Shown piece after piece: positions 58,635 to 64,000 of a stretch of 64,000 bases of DNA. A program made the translations under genes and the position numbers. Positions within the stretch are counted from its first letter, which is position 1, and each line of letters starts with the position of its first letter. The notes below the pieces were generated by a model. It was not told the DNA's origin. It searched no databases and saw only the letters and a program-made list of their open reading frames with translations. This DNA is from Parvibaculum sp. (GTDB lineage: Bacteria > Pseudomonadota > Alphaproteobacteria > Parvibaculales > Parvibaculaceae): NCBI RefSeq assembly GCF_030651915.1, contig NZ_JAUSBV010000010.1, positions 535,279-599,278 on the forward strand, in the 5' to 3' direction.

Positions 58635-58834
58635 GCCTGTGCGGTCTGCTTTGCCGTTCTGGCTGCCGACAATGACCCGAAAGCATTAACTTTCGGGAAA
58701 TCGCGTTGCGGCGGATCGCCCCGGCGACGTTGGGCAACGCCGTTCGGATGCGCCGTTTTCGTCACAGTTCCAGACAATCCCGCACCCGGACGCCGGCATA
58801 CGCGCGGCTATCCGCCAAGCCAGGGTGGGCGTTC

Positions 58835-58862
58835 GGTTGACAATTGGACAGCAGCGCCTATG
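58835..58862 (+). promoter_or_regulatory. Promoter of the DEAD-box helicase gene
   Basis: TTGACA (58835-58840), a 16-bp spacer and TATGGT (58857-58862). Transcription from about 58869 would leave a 5' UTR of about 145 nt, unusually long and common in cold-regulated helicase genes. It is the clearest vegetative promoter in the window. The rest of 58635-59012 shows nothing. Confidence 0.6.
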
Positions 58863-59012
58863 GTCCGCGCAAGAATCGAAGCGGATCAGCGCGGCCGCCG
58901 AACAACGCGCAATAGCTGCTCAACCCTCCCCGACCCGTTCGCGGAGGTCCGTCCACGGGCCCTGAAAGTGGGCCACCACGGGCAGCGTAACGATGGTGTA
59001 CAGGGCTCCTTA

Positions 59013-60599
59013 ATGACATTTGACGAACTTGGCCTCACGCCTGAGGTCCTGAAAGCCGTAGCCGAAACGGGCTACACAACACCGACGCCGATCCAGGCCG
59101 AGGCCATTCCCCATGTTCTGGCCGGCCGCGACGTGCTTGGCCTCGCACAGACCGGCACTGGCAAGACCGCCTCCTTCACGCTTCCAATGATCGACAAGTT
59201 GTCGCGCGGCCGTGCAAAGGCACGGATGCCGCGGTCGCTCATTCTGGAACCGACGCGCGAACTCGCCGCGCAGGTCGCCGAAAATTTCGAGAATTACGGC
59301 AAGTATCACAAGCTCTCGATGGCACTGCTGATCGGCGGCGTCTCCTTCGGCGATCAGGAAAAGAAACTCGATCGCGGCGTCGACGTGCTGATTGCGACGC
59401 CGGGCCGCCTGCTCGACCATTGCGGACGCGGCAAAGTGCTGCTGACCGGCGTACAGATTCTCGTGATTGATGAGGCCGACCGGATGCTCGATATGGGATT
59501 CATTCCCGATATCGAGGAAATTTGCAAAAAGATTCCGCCGGCGCGACAGACGCTTTTCTTTTCGGCCACGATGCCGCCGGAAATTCACCGGCTTACCGAG
59601 ACGTTCCTGCGCAATCCGGTGCGGGTGGAAGTATCCCGGACTTCATCGACCAGTGCGACGATCAAGCAGGTCATGGTCAAGACGACGCGGGACGGCAAGC
59701 GCGATCTGCTGCAGAAGATCATCGAAGACGAGAACGTCAAGAACGCCATCATTTTTTGCAACCGCAAGCGCGATGTCTCGACGCTGGAGCGCGCGCTTTC
59801 GAAGAGCGGCTTGTCGGCGGGCGCCATTCACGGCGATCTCGACCAGGCAACGCGGACGCGGACACTGGACGGCTTCCGCAACGGGACGATCCGCCTGCTG
59901 GTGGCGAGCGACGTGGCTGCGCGCGGCCTCGACATTCCAGATGTCAGCCACGTTTTCAACTATGACGTGCCGAGCCATGCAGAGGATTATGTTCACCGCA
60001 TCGGACGCACCGGCCGCGCCGGCAAGGCCGGTACGGCCTATACGCTGGCGACGCGCGAGGACAGCAAGTATCTCGCTGCCATTGAAAAACTGATCGGCAG
60101 CGCCATTCCGGGACCGGACAGCGCCGTACCGCAAGCGGCACCTGAATTGCCGAGCGATGCACCAGGCGCGGATCCCATCGAAGCGGCGGCCGTCGAAGTT
60201 GTCAGCTCAGAGAGCACAGGCGAAAAACGCAGCCGCGGACGGCGCGGCGGGCGCGGACGCAAAGACAAGGATGCAACAGCAGCAGCCGATGCCGTTGCAA
60301 CCGAGGCCGGCACCGATGTCACCTCCGAGGCGCCTGCCCAGCCCGATATGCCAACCCCGGATGTGCGCGCGCAGGAGCGCGAACCGCGCGAACGCGAGCC
60401 GCACCGGCGCGACGATGAAAAGCCGGCGCGACGCGAACGCGGCGGACGCGGTCGCGGGCGGGATGATGACGATGGCCCGAGCGTTGTCGGCCTTGGCGAT
60501 CACGTGCCCGCCTTCATGCTGCGCGCGGTCAAGCTGCCCAAGAAGAGCAGCAAGGATGACGACGAAATGGAGACAGAGACCGAAAGCGAAGAAGCCTGA
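59013..60599 (+). CDS. DEAD-box RNA helicase
   Basis: 528 aa from MTFDELGLTPEVLKAVAETGYTTPTPIQAEAIPHVLAG (Q motif). AQTGTGKTASF, PTRELAAQ, LVIDEADRMLDMGF, FFSATMP, and HRIGRTGRAGKAG cover motifs I to VI. After residue about 370 comes a 150-aa disordered tail rich in Arg-Gly, Asp and Glu, useful for RNA binding. It is close to RhlE/CshA-type helicases used in ribosome assembly and cold growth. In-frame ATGs upstream to 58623 add low-complexity sequence and are rejected. Confidence 0.92.
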   Translation: MTFDELGLTPEVLKAVAETGYTTPTPIQAEAIPHVLAGRDVLGLAQTGTGKTASFTLPMIDKLSRGRAKARMPRSLILEPTRELAAQVAENFENYGKYHKLSMALLIGGVSFGDQEKKLDRGVDVLIATPGRLLDHCGRGKVLLTGVQILVIDEADRMLDMGFIPDIEEICKKIPPARQTLFFSATMPPEIHRLTETFLRNPVRVEVSRTSSTSATIKQVMVKTTRDGKRDLLQKIIEDENVKNAIIFCNRKRDVSTLERALSKSGLSAGAIHGDLDQATRTRTLDGFRNGTIRLLVASDVAARGLDIPDVSHVFNYDVPSHAEDYVHRIGRTGRAGKAGTAYTLATREDSKYLAAIEKLIGSAIPGPDSAVPQAAPELPSDAPGADPIEAAAVEVVSSESTGEKRSRGRRGGRGRKDKDATAAADAVATEAGTDVTSEAPAQPDMPTPDVRAQEREPREREPHRRDDEKPARRERGGRGRGRDDDDGPSVVGLGDHVPAFMLRAVKLPKKSSKDDDEMETETESEEA

Positions 60600-60620
60600 A
60601 TCGCAGGCTTGTCGATACAA

Positions 60621-60648
60621 AAAGGGCGGCTCCGACGAGCCGCCCTTT
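60621..60648. terminator. Bidirectional terminator between helicase and aldehyde dehydrogenase genes
   Basis: AAAGGGCGGCTC-cgac-GAGCCGCCCTTT is a perfect 12-bp stem. On the minus strand it is followed by TTGTATC after an additional T pair run, and on the plus strand by CTGTATT. It lies between convergent stops at 60599 and 60683. Confidence 0.85.
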
Positions 60649-60682
60649 CTGTATTCCGGGTCAGTATCCCGGTTTTACCGGA

Positions 60683-62146
60683 CTATTTCTTGATCTGCGA
60701 GGCCAGCATCTTGCGCGTCTTGTCGCCATAAGGCGGGCGGAACATTTCCGCGACCATTTTCGCCTTTGACTGCGTGTAGACGGCCTTGGTGTGACTGAAC
60801 GTCCGGAACCCGTCGAGGCCGTGATAGGCACCCATGCCGGAAGGCCCGACGCCACCGAAGGGCAGATCTTCCATCGACACATGCATGATGACGTCGTTGA
60901 CGGTGACCCCGCCCGATGTCGTCCTGTCGAGCACCGTGCGCTCTTCTGTCCGGTCCTCACCAAAATAATAGAGGCCCAGCGGACGATCATGGGCGTTGAC
61001 GTAGCCCAGAACCTCGTCGATATGCTTGTAGGTCTTGACCGGCAACACCGGCCCGAAAATCTCGTCCTGCATCACCTTCATGTCGTCTGTCGGATTGAGC
61101 ACCAGCGTCGGCGGAATCTTGTGAGCCTGCTGCTGGCTGAAATCCTCGTTGGCCGGGTTAATCTCGACCAATTTCGCACCTTTGCCTTTCGCATCTTCGA
61201 GATAGCCGTTGATACGGTCGAAATGGCGCCGATTGATGATCGATGTGTAGTCGGGGTTGTCCTTCATGGTCGGGAACATCTTCGTAATCGACCGGGTCGC
61301 TGCCGATACGAATTCGTCGACGCGGCCTTCCGGTACGAAAACATAGTCCGGCGCGAGGCATATCTGACCGGCGTTGAGCGTCTTTCCGGTCATGATCCTG
61401 GCCGCCGTCTCGTCCATTTTCGCCGTCTTCGAGACGATTACGGGTGACTTGCCACCGAGTTCCAGCGTCAGCGGTACCAGATTCTCGGCCGCCGCTCGCA
61501 TGACGTGATAGGCGATCGAAGTTGCACCGGTGAAAAGCAGGTGGTCGAAGGGCTGCCGGCTGAAAGCTTCGCCGACGGCCGGGCCGCCGGTGACGACGGC
61601 CACTTCGGTTTCGTCATAGGCCGAGCGCAACATGCGCGCCATCAGCTCCGAGGTCGCGGGCGTGAATTCCGACGGCTTGATCATGGCGCGATTGCCGGCC
61701 GCAAAAACCCCGGCGAGCGGCGTCCATGTCAGATTCACCGGAAAGTTCCAGGGGCTGATGATGCCGACAGTGCCAAGAGGCTGAAATTCGACCCGCGCTT
61801 TGGCACCAAGGAGCCCCAGCGGAAACTGCACCTTGCGCTTTTCGGGCTTCATCCACTGGCGCAAATGTTTTTTTGCGTGCTTCAGCGGACCAATCGATCC
61901 CATCACGTCGGTCAACAGCGTCTGTTCGTGGCTGCGATGACCGAAATCGGAAGCGAGGGCTTCGGCTATTTCCTTCTGGTTGTCGACGATCAGCGCAATC
62001 GCCCGGTCGATCCAGTCGATGCGGCGCTCCGCGCTGGCAGGGCCTTCCTTGATATGCGCCGCCTTCTGACGGTCGAGGATTGCCCTGATCGAGGCGCCGA
62101 TGGTGGCCGAATCCGTTTCGTGGGTCGTTTGCTCCGCCAAGCTCAT
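60683..62146 (-). CDS. Aldehyde dehydrogenase, coniferyl-aldehyde-type
   Basis: NAD(P)-dependent aldehyde oxidation. 487 aa from MSLAEQTTHETDSATIG, preceded by CAGGAGGAATTCAA, an excellent ribosome-binding site. Active-site Glu in PLTLELGGKSPVIV and nucleophilic Cys in NAGQICLAPDYVFVPEG. The APDY after Cys and the PLKHAKKHLRQWMKPEKRK segment match coniferyl aldehyde dehydrogenases and short fatty-aldehyde dehydrogenases. The 62 in-frame residues upstream of this ATG are not protein-like. Substrate range is not decided. Confidence 0.92.
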   Translation of the reverse strand: MSLAEQTTHETDSATIGASIRAILDRQKAAHIKEGPASAERRIDWIDRAIALIVDNQKEIAEALASDFGHRSHEQTLLTDVMGSIGPLKHAKKHLRQWMKPEKRKVQFPLGLLGAKARVEFQPLGTVGIISPWNFPVNLTWTPLAGVFAAGNRAMIKPSEFTPATSELMARMLRSAYDETEVAVVTGGPAVGEAFSRQPFDHLLFTGATSIAYHVMRAAAENLVPLTLELGGKSPVIVSKTAKMDETAARIMTGKTLNAGQICLAPDYVFVPEGRVDEFVSAATRSITKMFPTMKDNPDYTSIINRRHFDRINGYLEDAKGKGAKLVEINPANEDFSQQQAHKIPPTLVLNPTDDMKVMQDEIFGPVLPVKTYKHIDEVLGYVNAHDRPLGLYYFGEDRTEERTVLDRTTSGGVTVNDVIMHVSMEDLPFGGVGPSGMGAYHGLDGFRTFSHTKAVYTQSKAKMVAEMFRPPYGDKTRKMLASQIKK

Positions 62147-62441
62147 TTGAATTCCTCCTGATACGCCGGCGTTTTCGGACCTGTCCGGGGGGCGGCCCTG
62201 CCTGCTGGCATTTTCTCTGTCCATTCGAGCGGCACCCGACTGGACCCTGATTTTCCCGAAATATACAGAAGGAAAGGCTGTTTGAGAGCCCCCTCTCCGT
62301 CCGGGGCCGCCGTTTCGCCGAGAACACTGCATTCCTCGAGAAAAAACGGCGGTTTTCCGCTGGAGTTTACGGCAGCGTAACCGAATTCACCTAGGGTTTC
62401 CGTCAGACAGAGACGGCCGCGCTGGCGGCAGGCGGGGGACG

Positions 62442-63506
62442 GTGTTCGCGATGGACGGAGCAGAAATCGAATTTGCCGCGGCATGGAGCGCGGAGGCCCT
62501 TCGGCTGATGGCGGAAAACGACGTTCCGCCCTGCCCCGAGAACTACGCCGTCTGGTTCCACTACGCATCCGGCCGCACCCCCGATCTCAACAAGGAGATC
62601 GACGCACGGATTGCCCGGCATGAACCGCTGGACATGAACGCGACGGCGGAGTTGCGCGAGCGCCTTACTGGCGACGGCAAGTTGACCGACGTCACGTTGA
62701 ATACCGGTGCAAAGCTCAACACCGAAGTCGACCGCATCCTGAAGATCATCGAGGAAACGGCCGGCAACTCGAGCACCTTCGGGCATTCGGTACGCGCGGC
62801 AAGCGAATCGTTGACCAATCAGTCGACACCGAACGATGTGGCACACGCCGTCGAGGCGATCATTGCCGCTTCGAGGAAAATGGAAGAACGCAGCGCGGAA
62901 CTTGAAGAGACGCTGCATGCGACCAAAAGCGAACTCAGCGAACTGCAGCAGAACCTCGAAATGGCGCATAGCGAAGCGCGGACCGACGGGCTGACGGGCG
63001 TCAACAACCGGAAGGCCTTCGACGAGGCGCTGGCACGCGAGGTGGCTGCGGCAAGCGCCGACGGGAATGCGCTCTGTCTCGTCATCGGCGATATCGACCA
63101 TTTCAAGAAGTTCAACGACACTTTCGGCCATCAGACAGGCGACCAGGTTCTCAAGCTCGTCGCGAACTGCCTCAAAACCGGTGCGCTGGAACAGCATATC
63201 GTCGCACGTTATGGCGGTGAGGAATTCGCGGTCATCATGCCGGCGACCGAAATCAACCTGGCCGAGACGGTGACCAACAAGATTCGCGAAACCGTGCAGG
63301 CGCGCGAATTGGTCAAACGCTCCACGGGCGAGTCGCTCGGTCGGGTGACCATGTCGATGGGGATCGCCCTGTTGCGACCCGGCGAGACCGGCGCGGCCCT
63401 GATCAAGCGGGCCGATGATTGCCTCTATGCAGCAAAGCATGCCGGCCGCAACCGCGTCATCACGGACATGCATGAAGCCGAAACACCACAGGCCAAAGCA
63501 AGCTGA
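62442..63506 (+). CDS. GGDEF domain diguanylate cyclase
   Basis: Makes c-di-GMP. 354 aa. The N-terminal 165 residues form no known sensor but end in a helical linker (about 140-180). The GGDEF domain has TDGLTGVNNRKAFDEAL, GDIDHFKKFNDTFGHQTGDQVL and the active site RYGGEEF (residues 256-262). The I-site that should be R-x-x-D five residues upstream reads LEQH, so product inhibition is probably absent. The start is GTG at 62442 or ATG at 62451 (MDGAEIEFAAAW). No transmembrane segment, so cytoplasmic. Confidence 0.9.
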   Translation: MFAMDGAEIEFAAAWSAEALRLMAENDVPPCPENYAVWFHYASGRTPDLNKEIDARIARHEPLDMNATAELRERLTGDGKLTDVTLNTGAKLNTEVDRILKIIEETAGNSSTFGHSVRAASESLTNQSTPNDVAHAVEAIIAASRKMEERSAELEETLHATKSELSELQQNLEMAHSEARTDGLTGVNNRKAFDEALAREVAAASADGNALCLVIGDIDHFKKFNDTFGHQTGDQVLKLVANCLKTGALEQHIVARYGGEEFAVIMPATEINLAETVTNKIRETVQARELVKRSTGESLGRVTMSMGIALLRPGETGAALIKRADDCLYAAKHAGRNRVITDMHEAETPQAKAS

Positions 63507-63667
63507 GGAGCGGCTTTCGTCCCTGCCTCAACACACCGCAAATCATTGACGCAACGGAACGTTGGGCCGCACAAAGGCTTTCCGCGTGGCCTTCCGTCAT
63601 GGCCGACACACGACTATGCTCCCCGGAAACAGTGGAAATCGCTCCGCAATCCGGGAAGGCGTGTCGC

Positions 63668-63862
63668 ATGGAAACCATCACCCTCGAAATCGACAATGGC
63701 GTCGCTCTGCTGACGCTGAACCGACCTGAGGTGCTCAACAGCATCAACACGCAACTCATCGCCGACATGCGGACCGCTGTGGCGGATGTGGCGGCGAACG
63801 CCGGTGCGCGGGTGCTCGTCATCACCGGTGCCGGGCGCGGCTTTTGTGCCGGTGCCGATCTA
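63668..63862 (+). pseudogene. Enoyl-CoA hydratase/isomerase family gene, interrupted by an IS element
   Basis: METITLEIDNGVALLTLNRPEVLNSINTQLIADM...GAGRGFCAGADL is the crotonase N-terminus with the first oxyanion-hole motif. At codon 65 the sequence stops matching the family and passes into IS5-type terminal DNA; the chimeric frame ends at 63892. A full protein would be about 260 aa. The remainder may lie beyond the window on the far side of the insertion. Confidence 0.85.
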
Positions 63863-64000
63863 GGTTCTGTACTCATAAAGGGATTCCGCTGACAGGCGAA
63901 GCGTGATTCACTTTCTCTCTCGGTTTTCTGGGAGGGAGAGATGGGACGGTTCGATCTGAGCGATGCGGAATGGGCTTTAATCAAGCCTTTGTTGCCGAAC
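63863..64000 (+). mobile_element. IS5-family insertion sequence, left end (runs off window)
   Basis: The sequence beginning GGTTCTGTACTCATAAAGG after a CTA target matches the terminal inverted repeat of IS5-group (IS427-like) elements. Insertion is inside the enoyl-CoA hydratase gene. The right end is outside the window. Confidence 0.85.
63941..64000 (+). CDS. IS5-family transposase, partial (3' part outside window)
   Basis: ATG at 63941 opens MGRFDLSDAEWALIKPLLPN, the characteristic N-terminus of IS5-type DDE transposases or their first ORF. GGGAGGGAG precedes it. Only 20 codons are visible. Confidence 0.88.
   Translation, partial: MGRFDLSDAEWALIKPLLPN

Overview
The window reads as the chromosome of an alphaproteobacterium, most likely a Hyphomicrobiales member close to Parvibaculum. 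The order proS - DUF1467 - mce - rnj - birA - nuoN..A - tRNA-Asp/tRNA-Val - hupB - lon - clpX - clpP - ODC - tig - tRNA-Leu is a conserved alphaproteobacterial block. ProRS is the short form without an editing insertion, base composition is GC-rich, and long spurious antisense ORFs are common, as expected at high GC. The genus is an inference from gene order and protein features, not a database match.

Layout. 1-5.2 kb: a partial LolC/E permease, proS, three poorly known genes (two exported, one small immunity-like), then a gene-free stretch holding a promoter-to-terminator small RNA candidate. 5.2-22.7 kb: one minus-strand run with DUF1467, mce, rnj, birA and a complete nuoABCDEFGHIJKLMN respiratory complex I operon. 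22.9-30.1 kb: tRNA-Asp(GTC), tRNA-Val(TAC), an MFS transporter, HU, and the protein quality-control genes lon, clpX and clpP. 30.3-35.8 kb: a GNAT enzyme, a PLP-dependent ornithine-decarboxylase-type enzyme behind a regulatory leader, trigger factor, tRNA-Leu(TAG) and the NAD(P)HX repair enzyme Nnr.

35.9-50 kb is accessory: DUF2141, an arylsulfatase with a palindromic operator candidate, a lipoprotein, an ABM monooxygenase plus PEP mutase/isocitrate lyase-type pair facing a LysR regulator, and a rearranged island at 41.7-45.5 kb. The island has an atypical 569-aa exported protein flanked by diverged partial copies of the neighbouring LysR and histidine-phosphatase genes, plus remnants of two antitoxins. 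After it come a membrane protein, a thiolase-like protein, an esterase and an aminotransferase. 50-52 kb: glnB-glnA behind a textbook sigma-54 promoter. 52.2-63.5 kb: a leader-like region with a ten-codon ORF, an ATPase, an MBL hydrolase, an OYE-family oxidoreductase, parE, a histidine kinase, a DEAD-box helicase, an aldehyde dehydrogenase and a GGDEF protein. The right end is an enoyl-CoA hydratase gene cut by an IS5-type element that runs off the window.

The strongest candidate for an undescribed mechanism is the leader of the ODC gene (32189-32258). A 13-codon Arg/Lys-rich ORF ends inside a long hairpin that sequesters the ODC Shine-Dalgarno sequence, the layout expected of ribosome-arrest control of polyamine synthesis. 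The small RNA candidate at 5017-5158, the mini-ORF leader at 52212-52306 and the triple 11-bp Pho-box-like array at 34195-34223 are other regulatory signals not explained by coding genes.
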